Shown here one piece after another: positions 17,736-26,773 of a stretch of 64,000 nt of DNA (its first letter is position 1; each line of letters opens with the position of its first letter). Under the pieces are notes generated by a model. The model saw only the letters and a program-made list of their open reading frames with translations, searched no databases and was not told the DNA's origin. The stretch is from Myxacorys californica WJT36-NPBG1 (GTDB lineage Bacteria; Cyanobacteriota; Cyanobacteriia; Leptolyngbyales; Leptolyngbyaceae), in the NCBI GenBank assembly GCA_019359315.1, contig JAHHHO010000023.1, positions 1 to 64,000 of the forward strand, read 5' to 3'. Made by a program: the position numbers and the translations under genes.

Positions 17736-19439
17736 ATGAGTACTGACAACGCCAAGAGAATCTTGATTCTGGCAGCTAATCCTAGAAACTCAACTCCGCT
17801 AGACCTAAATCAAGAAGTTCGAGAAATCGATGAGGCGCTAAAGCTTTCTAAGCTACGAGATCAGTATGATTTAGTACAAAGATGGGCAGTGCGTCCTAGA
17901 GATATGCGTCGAGCGGTATTGGAAGTGAAGCCGCACATTGTTCATTTTTCTGGACATGGGGTTGGTGAAGGTGGCTTGGCATTAGAAGACGGAGCTGGGC
18001 AAGCGAAGCTCGTTAGTACTGAAGCTTTGGCAGGGATGTTTAAGTTAGCTGAGCAAGTGGAATGTGTGCTGCTTAATGCCTGCTATTCAGAAATTCAAGC
18101 GACTGCGATAGCTCAGCATATTCCTTATGTGATCGGGATGAATCAAGCGGTTGGCGACAGAGCCGCATTGGAGTTTGCCGTTGGCTTTTATGATGCTCTA
18201 GGTGCAGGAGAATCGATTGAACAAGCATTTCAACAGGGCTGCATTGCTATTGAAATGGAGAGCATTCCAGAACACTTGACTCCAGTATTGATACCGCAAT
18301 CTAGCGCATCTATTCCAGACTCTACTCCAGCACCTAGCAATGAACTAAGCGCTGCAACTCGCAAATTAGTTGCTGTCGAGCAGCCAAAGCAAAGTAGCTC
18401 AGAAGTCACGGTGTCAGAGGTGCTCATTAATTTGAACGAACCTGGAGGGCAGATCCCGCTAGATTCCAAGTTTTACATCGAACGCCCGCCCATTGAAGCA
18501 CGCTGCTATGAAACGATCGACAAACCCGGTGCATTGATTCGGATTAGAGCACCCCAGCAAATGGGAAAGTCTTCACTCATGGTGAGAATTCTCAACCACG
18601 CAGCGAATCAAGGCTGTCGATCAACGTCGCTCAATTTATGGTCGGCAGGTGCACAGCCGCTTTCTGACCTCGATCAATTTCTGCACTGGTTTTGTTCGCG
18701 GATCACTCGAAAACTGAAGCTGAGCGATCAGGTCGCTGATTACTGGCAAGGTGCCCAAAGCAGCAATGACAAGTGTACAGACTATTTTAAACTGTACTTA
18801 TTACCTGAACTCAATCAACCTCTAGTGTTATGCCTTGATGAAGTCTATCAAGTCTTCATGCGCCCCCAGATCGCAACCGATTTTTTTGGACTGTTGCGAT
18901 ATTGGCATGAAGAATCGAAGATTAATCCGGTTTGGCAAAACCTGCGGTTAGTAATGATTCATTCTAAGGAGGTTTATGTTCCTCTTGATATCAACCAATT
19001 CGCATTTAATGTAGGTGTACCGATCGAGCCACCTCCTTTAACTCGAGCGCAAGTCGAAGCCTTGGTTGAGCGACATGGCTTGAATTGGTCGAATACAGAA
19101 ATTGATCAACTGACTGCAATGGTGGGTGGGCATCCTTATCTATTGCGGGTAGCGCTTTACCACATTGCACGAAAAGAAATTACGTTATCAGAACTGCTAG
19201 AGGTTGCGCCGACCGAAGAATGGGCATACGCCAAGCATTTGCGCCGTCATTTGCTGAAGCTAGAAGAAGACCCAGCCTTGATGGCGGCAATTAAGCAAAT
19301 TGTGGCGGCTCACCATCCTGTACGAGTTAAAACAGCAGAGGCGTTTAAGCTTGCCAGTATGGGATTAGTTCGGTTTGAGGGCAACGCTGTAGAACCGTTG
19401 TGTGACCTCTACCGCCAGTACTTTAAGGAGCGCTTGTAG
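17736..19439 (+). CDS. CHAT caspase-like protease fused to AAA-like NTPase
   Basis: A 567-residue two-part protein. Residues 1-190 form a CHAT (caspase-like) peptidase domain with the catalytic dyad His74 (HFSGHG) and Cys116 (NACYS). Residues ~225-567 form an AAA-like ATPase (AAA_35 type) with Walker A APQQMGKSS at 272-280 and Walker B LVLCLDEV at 363-370. A Pro/Ser-rich linker (about 188-225) joins them. Such fusions occur in cyanobacteria and other complex bacteria, and are thought to be stress- or infection-triggered proteases gated by the NTPase; no target is known here. No WD40 or TPR sensor follows. A decayed second AAA gene lies immediately downstream. Confidence 0.88.
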   Translation: MSTDNAKRILILAANPRNSTPLDLNQEVREIDEALKLSKLRDQYDLVQRWAVRPRDMRRAVLEVKPHIVHFSGHGVGEGGLALEDGAGQAKLVSTEALAGMFKLAEQVECVLLNACYSEIQATAIAQHIPYVIGMNQAVGDRAALEFAVGFYDALGAGESIEQAFQQGCIAIEMESIPEHLTPVLIPQSSASIPDSTPAPSNELSAATRKLVAVEQPKQSSSEVTVSEVLINLNEPGGQIPLDSKFYIERPPIEARCYETIDKPGALIRIRAPQQMGKSSLMVRILNHAANQGCRSTSLNLWSAGAQPLSDLDQFLHWFCSRITRKLKLSDQVADYWQGAQSSNDKCTDYFKLYLLPELNQPLVLCLDEVYQVFMRPQIATDFFGLLRYWHEESKINPVWQNLRLVMIHSKEVYVPLDINQFAFNVGVPIEPPPLTRAQVEALVERHGLNWSNTEIDQLTAMVGGHPYLLRVALYHIARKEITLSELLEVAPTEEWAYAKHLRRHLLKLEEDPALMAAIKQIVAAHHPVRVKTAEAFKLASMGLVRFEGNAVEPLCDLYRQYFKERL

Positions 19440-19447
19440 GTGAACCC

Positions 19448-19710
19448 GTGAATCTTGCACCAGACCATGCCTACGATTATCGGGTTGGTGGTAGCCTACC
19501 GATCCACGCCAAGCCGATGATGGTTTGTACGAGGCACTAAAAGCTGGAAAATTTTCTATGTACTCAACTCGCGCCAAATGGGTAAATGACGATGGCACTG
19601 CGATCGTGGGGAAAATCAAAGGGTTAAACGATTTGCTGAACGAAGGCTACGACAAGTTAAAAGACTACACCGAGGCACATCCTGACATTAAGAAAACTTG
19701 TAAGCAGTAA
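19448..19710 (+). pseudogene. Relic of a second AAA-like (AAA_35) gene
   Basis: Starting at GTG 19448, nine bases after the CHAT-AAA stop codon, the reading DHAYDYRVGGSLPI matches the N-terminus of AAA_35 proteins (usually YQVGGSLPVDAPTYV). The frame breaks, and the next segments appear in other frames: DDGLYEALKAGKF near 19520 and YVLNSRQMGK, a Walker A start, ending at TGA 19589. An unrelated charged tail (GLNDLLNEGYDKLKDYTEAH) runs open to 19710. So a tandem copy of the same ATPase class has been cut to its first ~60 codons with at least two frameshifts. Confidence 0.65.
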
Positions 19711-19728
19711 TACGTCGTCATTGACTGC

Positions 19729-19831
19729 TATAGCCGTTATCACCTAGGTTAGGACAGAGAGCAGAGGTAGAAACTTTAAATGAAGGCATCATCCCTCTAC
19801 TTTTGTCCTGAAGGAAATGGCGACAGCTATA
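19729..19831. mobile_element. MITE-like element with long imperfect terminal repeats
   Basis: A 103-bp non-coding element whose ends begin TATAGC and finish GCTATA. The two ends are imperfect inverted repeats over about 38 bases: the outer parts TATAGCCGTTATC and TATAGCTGTCGCC, and the inner parts AGGACAGAGAGCAGAGG and AGGACAAAAGTAGAGG. The outer TA at each end would fit a TA target duplication as made by IS630/Tc1-type transposases. There is no coding capacity. It lies next to the decayed AAA gene. Confidence 0.5.
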
Positions 19832-19913
19832 CATCACCAAAGTATGAGAAGTGCCCTACGGTAACACCTCGTACGAGAAAGAAATCAAAGGCTTTTTCAT
19901 CCCTCCCCTTCCC

Positions 19914-20720
19914 TCAACTATTTAACGCTCGTTGAGTGGGTGCGTCAGCAACTCCAGTGAGGCTGAGCTTGGCAGAGCGTTGAAAGGCAATCAGCGCTGA
20001 GCGAGTTGCCGTGCCAAAAATACCATCGATCGCACCAGGATTAAATCCTTTGCGTTTTAGTTTTTGCTGCAACGCCACCACAAGCGGGCCTCGATTCCCT
20101 TGCGCTAACCAAAGATAGCCTTGGGTAAAATCTCGCAATGAAGCGATCGGGCCATTAAAGCGATTCACATCAACCCCGCCCTGCACACCTGAAATGCGAC
20201 CAGAATCAGAATACTGCCAAAAGACCCACTGCGACCAATTTCCAGGGAGTATCGGTCGATCAACCTCGTATTGAGCAATCCACAAAGGATGGCCGCGAAA
20301 CGCGTCCGAGTTATTGAGCGCGTTTTCCCAAAACCCCAACGAGGTATAGATAATAGCTTGGCGCTTTGTGGCAGTTTCAACGACTCGTAGCCATTGAGCG
20401 ATGCGATCGTTGAGTTCTCGCGCTCCCACGCCATCGCTCACTTCTACGTCTAGCACGGGGGGCAAGTCTCCGAGCGCCGTTTTCGCAGTTCTCAAGAACG
20501 TGTTGGCTTGAGCGACCGGATCGGTTTGGGGACGAAAGAAGTGATAGGCTCCCCGCACTAGACCTGCGGCTTTCATGCCTGCCCAGTTTGCGGCAAAGGT
20601 TTCCGACACCAGGGTTTGTCCTTCTGATGCTTTGGCAACGCCAAAAGAAACGCCTGACTTGGCAACCGCTTGCCAATCGACGCGACCTTGATAATCTGAA
20701 ACATCAATTCCTAACAGCAT
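19914..20720 (-). CDS. GH25 lysozyme with peptidoglycan-binding domain
   Basis: A 268-residue muramidase cleaving the MurNAc-GlcNAc bond of peptidoglycan. Residues 1-190 form the glycoside hydrolase family 25 domain: GIDVSDYQG at the start, GAYHFFRP, the acidic pair PVLDVEVSD and a WQYSDSG strand. Residues ~200-265 form a peptidoglycan-binding PG_binding_1 domain (LQQKLKRKGFNPGAIDGIFG). No signal peptide is visible, so export would need another route, or the enzyme acts in lysis. It stands alone between the CHAT region and the radical SAM gene, and could be a phage-derived or recycling enzyme. Confidence 0.9.
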   Translation of the reverse strand: MLLGIDVSDYQGRVDWQAVAKSGVSFGVAKASEGQTLVSETFAANWAGMKAAGLVRGAYHFFRPQTDPVAQANTFLRTAKTALGDLPPVLDVEVSDGVGARELNDRIAQWLRVVETATKRQAIIYTSLGFWENALNNSDAFRGHPLWIAQYEVDRPILPGNWSQWVFWQYSDSGRISGVQGGVDVNRFNGPIASLRDFTQGYLWLAQGNRGPLVVALQQKLKRKGFNPGAIDGIFGTATRSALIAFQRSAKLSLTGVADAPTQRALNS

Positions 20721-20865
20721 GGTAATTCAGGCAATGACAGCAATAACAGTGATGAGCATTCCGATCCTAAAGTTTCTTTGAAGCGTCGCCGATCGCATCA
20801 ATCTTAGCTAAATTAAGAAAAGCCATTTTGCGGTCTGTCCTCATCATCTTTTTTTCATAGCGTTG

Positions 20866-22497
20866 CTAACGCTGTCGCAACTTTTGAGAATAGAAAGACG
20901 CAGACTCTGTGCCTTTTGTGCATTCTTGCGTAAATTTAATCAAGTGATGAGCCACTAATCCGACATGAATCACTTGTTCAATTTTCGTTTGCTTTAGCGC
21001 TGGCTTTGCCATTGCCCAAAACGTTTTCCGATAGTTTCCAAACACTCCTACTTGCAACAAGATTTTCGCCAGCATGGTTAGACCTTTACGGACCTTCTCA
21101 GGAGACGTGCGAGCAGGGCTGTTAGGAACCTTAATACGATTGGGGTAGGTATGCTCACACTGATAAGCAAAACGTTCGTAGAGAAAGTCTGGAGCATAAG
21201 CCGTCGCGATGCAGCGTCGCCACATTTCCATCACTTGCTCATACGGCATGAGAAACTCGACATTCGATTCGCGCCCCTGATCAGACACAATCCGCCCTTC
21301 TTGCTGCAATCGATCCCAAAGCGGCGTTTTTGGCAGTGCGTAGAGGAGATTAATCGTGAGCATTGGAATTTGAGACAAGCGAATGAAGTCTAAGATGCGA
21401 TCGCACGTCTCTGGCGTATCGGTATCCAATCCTAAAATAATGCCAGATACAACCTCCATGCCATAGCTATTTATAATCTTAATCGCATCCAAAATTGGCA
21501 TACTGAGATTATGCAATTTAGAGATTGCTCGTAACGCTTCTGGATCAGGTGTTTCAATACCGCAGAACACGGTGCAAAAATAGGCTTCTCGCATCATCTC
21601 AAGCAGCTTTGGGTTCTGAGCCAAATTCAATGTGGCTTCGCAAGCAAACTGCACTGGATAACCATTTGCTTTCTGCCATTCGATCAAATGAGGTAACAGT
21701 TCTGAAATCGCTTTGCGATTACCAATGAAGTTATCATCGACAAAATAAACGGCACCAGGATTTCCTGCTTCTAGCATGGCATCCAACTCACGCAGAAGTT
21801 GTTGAGGCGTCTTCAACCGTGGATTGCGACCGTATAAAGTTGGAATATCACAAAATTCACACTGGTAGGGACAGCCACTCGAATACTGAACGTTGGCTAG
21901 AAAATAATGATCTAAATTGAGCTTGTGATAGGCCGGAGTTGGAAACTCGGTGAGCGGCAAGCGATCGCGGGTTTCAAATCGAATTTGCGATGTCGGACGC
22001 TCGGAGTGCTGATCGAGATACTCAATCATGCGATCGCTCGCGTCTCCCAATTCACCAACATGCAAAATATCGAAGTCAGGATAATATTCAGGACACCCAG
22101 AAACGGACGGACCGCCCACCACCGTTATTTTTCCAGCTTCATGCGCTAGATCATTAATATGATTGATTTGCGGGCGCTGAATATGCATGCCGCTCACAAT
22201 CACAACGTCTGCCCACGCATACTCTGCCCGCGTCGCCGCTCGAATATTCTCATCGACAAACCGCACGTCCCATTCTTCGGGCAGATAAGCGGACACCACT
22301 AAGAGACCTTGAGGCGGCATAAATGCCTGAACGCCCCTTAATCCGTAGGCATGATGAAAGGTTCCAAACGAGCGACTGTATTTGGGGAAGACGCACAAAA
22401 TTCGTCGATGGTTTTGCGGCTTGTAGCGCGATCGTTGAGGCAAATCGGCTTGCTGAGGAGATGAAGTCGATTGGGGGGCGTCTAGAATATCTGTCAT
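20866..22497 (-). CDS. hpnP: B12-binding radical SAM enzyme, probable hopanoid C-2 methylase
   Basis: A 543-residue cobalamin-dependent radical SAM protein. The N-terminal B12-binding domain (about 30-170) shows MPPQGLLVVSAYLPEEWDVRFVDEN and SGMHIQRPQ. The radical SAM core carries the [4Fe-4S] motif CPYQCEFC (about 210), followed by GRNPRLKTPQQLL and YFVDDNFIGNRKA. A DUF4070-type C-terminal domain follows. The pattern, from recalled sequence, agrees with HpnP, which makes 2-methylhopanoids in cyanobacteria and alphaproteobacteria; close paralogues of unknown substrate exist. No other hopanoid genes are in the window. The family is certain, the substrate moderately so. Confidence 0.8.
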   Translation of the reverse strand: MTDILDAPQSTSSPQQADLPQRSRYKPQNHRRILCVFPKYSRSFGTFHHAYGLRGVQAFMPPQGLLVVSAYLPEEWDVRFVDENIRAATRAEYAWADVVIVSGMHIQRPQINHINDLAHEAGKITVVGGPSVSGCPEYYPDFDILHVGELGDASDRMIEYLDQHSERPTSQIRFETRDRLPLTEFPTPAYHKLNLDHYFLANVQYSSGCPYQCEFCDIPTLYGRNPRLKTPQQLLRELDAMLEAGNPGAVYFVDDNFIGNRKAISELLPHLIEWQKANGYPVQFACEATLNLAQNPKLLEMMREAYFCTVFCGIETPDPEALRAISKLHNLSMPILDAIKIINSYGMEVVSGIILGLDTDTPETCDRILDFIRLSQIPMLTINLLYALPKTPLWDRLQQEGRIVSDQGRESNVEFLMPYEQVMEMWRRCIATAYAPDFLYERFAYQCEHTYPNRIKVPNSPARTSPEKVRKGLTMLAKILLQVGVFGNYRKTFWAMAKPALKQTKIEQVIHVGLVAHHLIKFTQECTKGTESASFYSQKLRQR

Positions 22498-22895
22498 CGA
22501 GATTGCTCCTCACGAGTTCAGGTTTAAGAAGATGGGCAAAATAGCCGAAGAGAGCGCTACTTTTACGCTAATTTCTCGCTAGTGTAACAATTCTCGAATG
22601 AATAAATCATCATCACTTCGCAACTTTAATTGCGACAGAACGTTACCGATCAACCGCGACTTAGATTTAGTTTTATTCGTAATATTTTTAAATGTTTCAC
22701 TTCCTATCGATTGGTATGGGTAGCCGTTTTTCTTAAAACCATTGATCGACTCTATCTATAGAGGGATGAAGACAGGATACTTACATCGTGGTTGCTGATG
22801 AATTTCAAGGAAAATTCAGTAATTTTGACGGCGCACTGTGATTCTATTCGTCACACCTCAATCGCTACCCTACTGCTTTGTAAGGATCTTTGGTC
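22498..22895. other. Divergent promoter region between hpnP-like and GH65 genes
   Basis: About 400 bases separate the two divergent genes. An open frame from 22792 (114 codons) overlaps the GH65 start in another frame and has no family character. TAAGGA at 22881-22886 is the ribosome binding site for the ATG at 22896. Both promoters must lie in this A+T-rich segment. No operator was recognised. Confidence 0.5.
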
Positions 22896-25178
22896 ATGTC
22901 CAACGCTTTCGACTCGGCTGCTCCTATCAACCCCTACACACTTGACCCTACAGGTTGGACAGTTTCAGAAACAGAATTTAACCCGCAACGCCTCCACGCT
23001 CAAGAAACGGTCTTTACAATTGGCAATGGATATCTCGGAACTCGGGGTGCATTTGAAGAAGGCTACCCCAACGAAAATGCAGCCACGCTGGTTCACGGAA
23101 TGTTTGATGACGTTGCCATCTGCACAACAGAAATAGTCAATTGTCCCAACTGGCTGCCGCTGACCATTAAGGTCAACGGAGAGGCATTTCGGCTCGATTC
23201 AGGAACCATTTTGAGCTACGATCGCCGCCTCAATCTGCGACTCGGATTACTCATGCGCTCTCTCCGGTGGCAAAGTCCCGCCGGACACATTCTCGATTTT
23301 CGCTTTGAGCGGTTCTGTAGTGTTGCCGATCCACATGTCCTGTCCTTGCGATGTCACGTCACATCGATTAATTTTACGGGCGATGTGGAGATTGAATCTG
23401 GCTTTGAGACAGAGCCAGAAACGCAAGGAGTGCCTCACTGGAAAACGCTGCAACAGGGCAGTATCAACAACGTTATTTGGCTGTTGTCTGAAACGATGCA
23501 TTCGGCGCTTCAGCTAGGCATGACGGCGAAAATTGTGGTGTTGGCAGAAGATGGAATTTTGCCAATGCAGGGGAAGTCTAGTCAGCCAACGCTGACGACA
23601 ACCGTTTCCATTACAGAAAACCAAACGATTACCATCGAGAAGACTGTTACGCTCTACACCTCGCGTGATACAGAAACTCCGTTAGAAGCGGCTCTAAACC
23701 GATTGGCGACAACCGCACGCTACCAAACAACGTTTGCCGCCCATATTGCGGCTTGGGGCATGACTTGGCAGAACTGCGATATCGAGATTGAAGGCGATCC
23801 GACGGCTCAGGTGAGTGTGCGATATAACTTGTTTCAGTTGTTAATTGCCGCCTCTGGAAGCGACGATCGCGTGAGTGTTCCGGCTAAAACGCTGTCTGGA
23901 TATGCGTACCGAGGACATGCCTTCTGGGATACAGAAATCTTTGTTACTCCATTTTTTAGCCTGACCCAGCCGCACATTGCTCGTAATCTCCTCAACTACC
24001 GCTATCACAATTTGGCGGGGGCACGTTGCAAGGCGCAAGCTGCCGGATTTGAAGGCGCACTGTTTCCTTGGGAGAGCGCAGGCAGTGGAGATGAGGTCAC
24101 ACCCCGTTGGGTTCCTGGACAAAACGGAGAGTTGATTCGGATTTGGTGTGGTGATATTGAGCTGCACATTTCTGCTGATGTTGCCTATGCGGCGTGGCAG
24201 TATTGGAAAGTAACAGGCGATGATGAGTGGATGCGCGATCGCGGTGCAGAACTGGTACTAGACACAGCTAAATTTTGGGGAAGTTGCGCAACCTGGAATG
24301 CTAGCGATCGCACCTATGAGATCAAGGACGTAATTGGTCCTGATGAGAACCATGAGCATGTGGATAACAACGCCTTTACAAACGGCATGGTGCAATGGAA
24401 TTTGCGATCGGCACTTGAACTTTGGGATTGGCTGTCTCATGCGTATCCAGAAGCAGCCGTTCGATTAGAAACGTCGCTCAACCTCACACCAGAACGGTTT
24501 GAGCAGTGGTCAGACGTTGCGAAATCGCTGGTTATGCGCCGCGATCGCGAGACGGGGTTGATTGAGCAATTCGATGGATTCTTTGATTTAGAAGATATCA
24601 ATTTCGCCGATTACGAACCCCGAACGACTTCGATGCAAGCTCTGCTGGGCATCGAGCCAACCAATCAGCGACAGATTCTCAAACAACCCGATGTGCTGAT
24701 GCTGATCTATTTGCTAAGGCAACAGTTTGACCAAAAGACACTGCAAGCAAATTGGGATTACTACACACCCCGTACCGATCTCAAATATGGTTCGTCTTTG
24801 GGTCCAGCCGTTCAAGCGATTCTAGCGTGTGACCTCAATCAACCTGAAGATGCCTACAGTCACTTCCTGCGGGCTGCCCTTGTTGATTTGGAAGATGTGC
24901 GACTCAATGCGGCAGAAGGAATTCATGCGGCGTCCGCGGGTGGAGTTTGGCAGACTGTAATTTTCGGCTTTGGTGGCATTCGGTTGACGGAGTTTGGTCC
25001 AATCGCCTGTCCTAATCTGCCGTCTAACTGGACTCGTCTCAAGTTCCGCCTCAAGTGGCGCGCTCAGTGGCATGAATTTGACCTGACGCCCCATCACGCT
25101 GAGGTTACTTTCGATGCGATCGCAGCAGAACGCCCTGTAGAAATCGCGAAGGATACAGTAACGGTTCATCGGGTTTGA
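22896..25178 (+). CDS. GH65 disaccharide phosphorylase (kojibiose/maltose/trehalose type)
   Basis: Inverting phosphorylase of glycoside hydrolase family 65, splitting an alpha-linked glucose disaccharide with phosphate to give beta-glucose 1-phosphate. The start is ATG 22896 (MSNAFDSAAP), nine bases after TAAGGA; a TTG at 22890 is too close. The 760-residue protein has the N-terminal beta-sandwich (about 1-270), linker helices, the (alpha/alpha)6 barrel with the general acid Glu in VIGPDENHEHVDNNAF, and a C-terminal small sheet domain. HAASAGGVWQ is the usual phosphate-binding region. The sugar specificity cannot be told. No beta-phosphoglucomutase gene is next to it. Confidence 0.92.
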   Translation: MSNAFDSAAPINPYTLDPTGWTVSETEFNPQRLHAQETVFTIGNGYLGTRGAFEEGYPNENAATLVHGMFDDVAICTTEIVNCPNWLPLTIKVNGEAFRLDSGTILSYDRRLNLRLGLLMRSLRWQSPAGHILDFRFERFCSVADPHVLSLRCHVTSINFTGDVEIESGFETEPETQGVPHWKTLQQGSINNVIWLLSETMHSALQLGMTAKIVVLAEDGILPMQGKSSQPTLTTTVSITENQTITIEKTVTLYTSRDTETPLEAALNRLATTARYQTTFAAHIAAWGMTWQNCDIEIEGDPTAQVSVRYNLFQLLIAASGSDDRVSVPAKTLSGYAYRGHAFWDTEIFVTPFFSLTQPHIARNLLNYRYHNLAGARCKAQAAGFEGALFPWESAGSGDEVTPRWVPGQNGELIRIWCGDIELHISADVAYAAWQYWKVTGDDEWMRDRGAELVLDTAKFWGSCATWNASDRTYEIKDVIGPDENHEHVDNNAFTNGMVQWNLRSALELWDWLSHAYPEAAVRLETSLNLTPERFEQWSDVAKSLVMRRDRETGLIEQFDGFFDLEDINFADYEPRTTSMQALLGIEPTNQRQILKQPDVLMLIYLLRQQFDQKTLQANWDYYTPRTDLKYGSSLGPAVQAILACDLNQPEDAYSHFLRAALVDLEDVRLNAAEGIHAASAGGVWQTVIFGFGGIRLTEFGPIACPNLPSNWTRLKFRLKWRAQWHEFDLTPHHAEVTFDAIAAERPVEIAKDTVTVHRV

Positions 25179-25216
25179 GTGAGCCAAGACTGATTAAACT
25201 TCTTGCAAATTTCTTT

Positions 25217-25272
25217 GCCCCTCAGTTCCAGCCCCTTCCCTAAACGTGGGAGAAGGGGTTAGGGATGAGGGC
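25217..25272. repeat. Dispersed G+C-rich palindromic repeat, copy 1
   Basis: An imperfect inverted repeat beginning GCCCCTCA and ending TGAGGGC, with inner arms CCCCTTCCC and GGGAGAAGGGG. A related copy lies at 59135-59201. Such elements are scattered between genes in many cyanobacteria; a role in termination or as a mobile remnant is possible. It lies between the convergent GH65 and S4-domain genes. Confidence 0.7.
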
Positions 25273-25301
25273 CGATTCTTATCCTCAAACAAATCGAGAC
25301 C

Positions 25302-26081
25302 TTAAACAAATCGCGTCAGTTGAACGCGGTATCGGTCCTTCTTCGTCACCATCACATCTCCAACTTCGACTCGACCCTTACCCCGAATCGCGATCAGATC
25401 TCCGGCCTTAACGATGTGACTAGAAGAGGTGGTATCTTTCCAGTTCACACGCACATCGCCGCTGTTAATGAGATCCGCCATTTTGCTACGCGACATGCCA
25501 AAGCCAGCAGACGCGATCGCATCGAGTCTCATCGACGCTTCCACGGTCGTTAGTTCTTTCTTCTTCGGCTCCCGAATCTTCAGTTCGCTGAGCGAAATTG
25601 CTTGTGTTTTCACCGGAACCGATCGCACTTGCTGCAAACTAGATTGTAAGAAATCCACTAGTTCTGGAACGACGATCGCTTGTGCCCCACGTTCTCCTAG
25701 TACCACAATGTCACCCACTTTCTCCCGCACTAGTCCTGTTCCGAGCAGTGCGCCTAAGAAGTCTCGATGAGAGGCGGGATCAAAGAGGAAATTTCCGGCA
25801 ATTTCAAGGGCAGCAAGCTCAACTTGATCGGTTTCTAGAGGAAGGTCAGGACGGGCGATCGCAAGACGCTTTCGTTCTGCTTGCGGATAGCCGCCCCATC
25901 CAATCAACTGCACCTCGGTCAATCGACTAAAGGCCTGCTGCACCTCGGCGAATTCAGGGGGCGATAGAAAATCGCTTTGAACAACCTCCCACGTTTTAAT
26001 CGCCTGTTCGGCCTGGTCGATCACTCGCGCCACAGTGTCTCGATTTTCTATACCTTTAAGCAGGTCTTCTCGCGGTAGCAT
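25302..26081 (-). CDS. Photosystem II S4 domain protein (YlmH-like)
   Basis: A 259-residue RNA-binding protein of the cyanobacterial and plastid photosystem II S4 domain family, related to YlmH of Gram-positive bacteria. The N-terminal half is an alpha/beta domain (QLIGWGGYPQAERKRLAIARPD). The C-terminal S4 domain (about 180-245) has MRLDAIASAGFGMSRSKMADLINSG, the usual alpha-L RNA-binding pattern. The family is annotated from photosystem-associated homologues; a ribosome-rescue or RNA role is more likely in general. It lies convergent to the GH65 gene. Confidence 0.9.
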   Translation of the reverse strand: MLPREDLLKGIENRDTVARVIDQAEQAIKTWEVVQSDFLSPPEFAEVQQAFSRLTEVQLIGWGGYPQAERKRLAIARPDLPLETDQVELAALEIAGNFLFDPASHRDFLGALLGTGLVREKVGDIVVLGERGAQAIVVPELVDFLQSSLQQVRSVPVKTQAISLSELKIREPKKKELTTVEASMRLDAIASAGFGMSRSKMADLINSGDVRVNWKDTTSSSHIVKAGDLIAIRGKGRVEVGDVMVTKKDRYRVQLTRFV

Positions 26082-26163
26082 GTAAATGTCTCAATCGTGC
26101 TAGGACACTTCATTGTATCGAAGATAGTCCTGGCTCAGAGCAACCCTGCTATTTGCAATTGCG

Positions 26164-26766
26164 ATGACTCAAGCCAAACAGCGTTTTCTAAGCTTTGACG
26201 ACTATCTGACTTATGACGATGGCACAGATGCACTATACGAACTGTTTAACGGAGAATTAATCGAAGTGCCCCCAGAGTCAGGACAAAATACAGAAATTGC
26301 TGTCTTTCTACTGCTACAGTTCGCTGCGATCGTCGGACATATTAGAGTTAGACCGCATGGGCTAGAACTTGAAGTTCGAGGCGAACCCCGCAACCGATAT
26401 CCTGATTTGACGATTCTTCGAGAAGAGCATGTGCCCCAATTGCAACGTCGCAACACGATTCGGCTTTCGATGGCTCCTCCTATCTTGGTTGTTGAAGTGG
26501 TAAGTCCAGGCGAGTTGGTTGTTGAAGTGGTAAGTCCAGGCGAGTTGCAGCGTGACCGTGATTATGTAGCAAAGAGATCGCAGTATGCCGCGATCGCAGT
26601 TCCTGAGTACTGGATTGTTGATCCTGAAATCGAGGTAATATCGGTCTGTGAACTAGACAACAGTGAGTATCAGGTGACGCAGTTTCGAGGCAACGATCGT
26701 ATCGTCTCTCCCAACTTTGACGATCTGCACCTGACCGCAGAGCAAGTGTTAAAAGCAGGAGAATGA
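26164..26766 (+). CDS. Uma2 family endonuclease (DUF820)
   Basis: A 200-residue protein of the Uma2/DUF820 family, a PD-(D/E)xK-nuclease fold widespread and multiplied in cyanobacteria, with unknown role. Landmarks are the N-terminal [10 protein letters not shown], the strand PDLTIL with catalytic Asp, and [10 protein letters not shown] with the Glu of the ExK-type core, followed by YWIVDP. This ten-residue core segment is duplicated head to tail (codons at 26488-26517 and 26518-26547), identical at DNA level. That insertion within the active-site strand may disrupt folding or activity. It ends seven bases before glyQ, on the same strand. Confidence 0.85.
   Translation: MTQAKQRFLSFDDYLTYDDGTDALYELFNGELIEVPPESGQNTEIAVFLLLQFAAIVGHIRVRPHGLELEVRGEPRNRYPDLTILREEHVPQLQRRNTIRLSMAPPILVVEVVSPGELVVEVVSPGELQRDRDYVAKRSQYAAIAVPEYWIVDPEIEVISVCELDNSEYQVTQFRGNDRIVSPNFDDLHLTAEQVLKAGE
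26488..26547 (+). repeat. 30-bp perfect in-frame tandem duplication
   Basis: Two adjacent identical 30-base units encode [10 protein letters not shown] twice within the Uma2 gene. Homologues carry one copy, from recalled family pattern. A 30-base identical repeat implies a recent event. Confidence 0.92.
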
Positions 26767-26773
26767 GAAGAGT

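Noticed and set aside
22792-23136. Separate gene overlapping the GH65 start
   Set aside because: No family match, and the GH65 frame with its ribosome binding site at 22881 is clearly real.
25429-25770. 113-codon plus-strand frame opposite the S4-domain gene
   Set aside because: Shadow of a well-conserved gene on the minus strand; no family character of its own.
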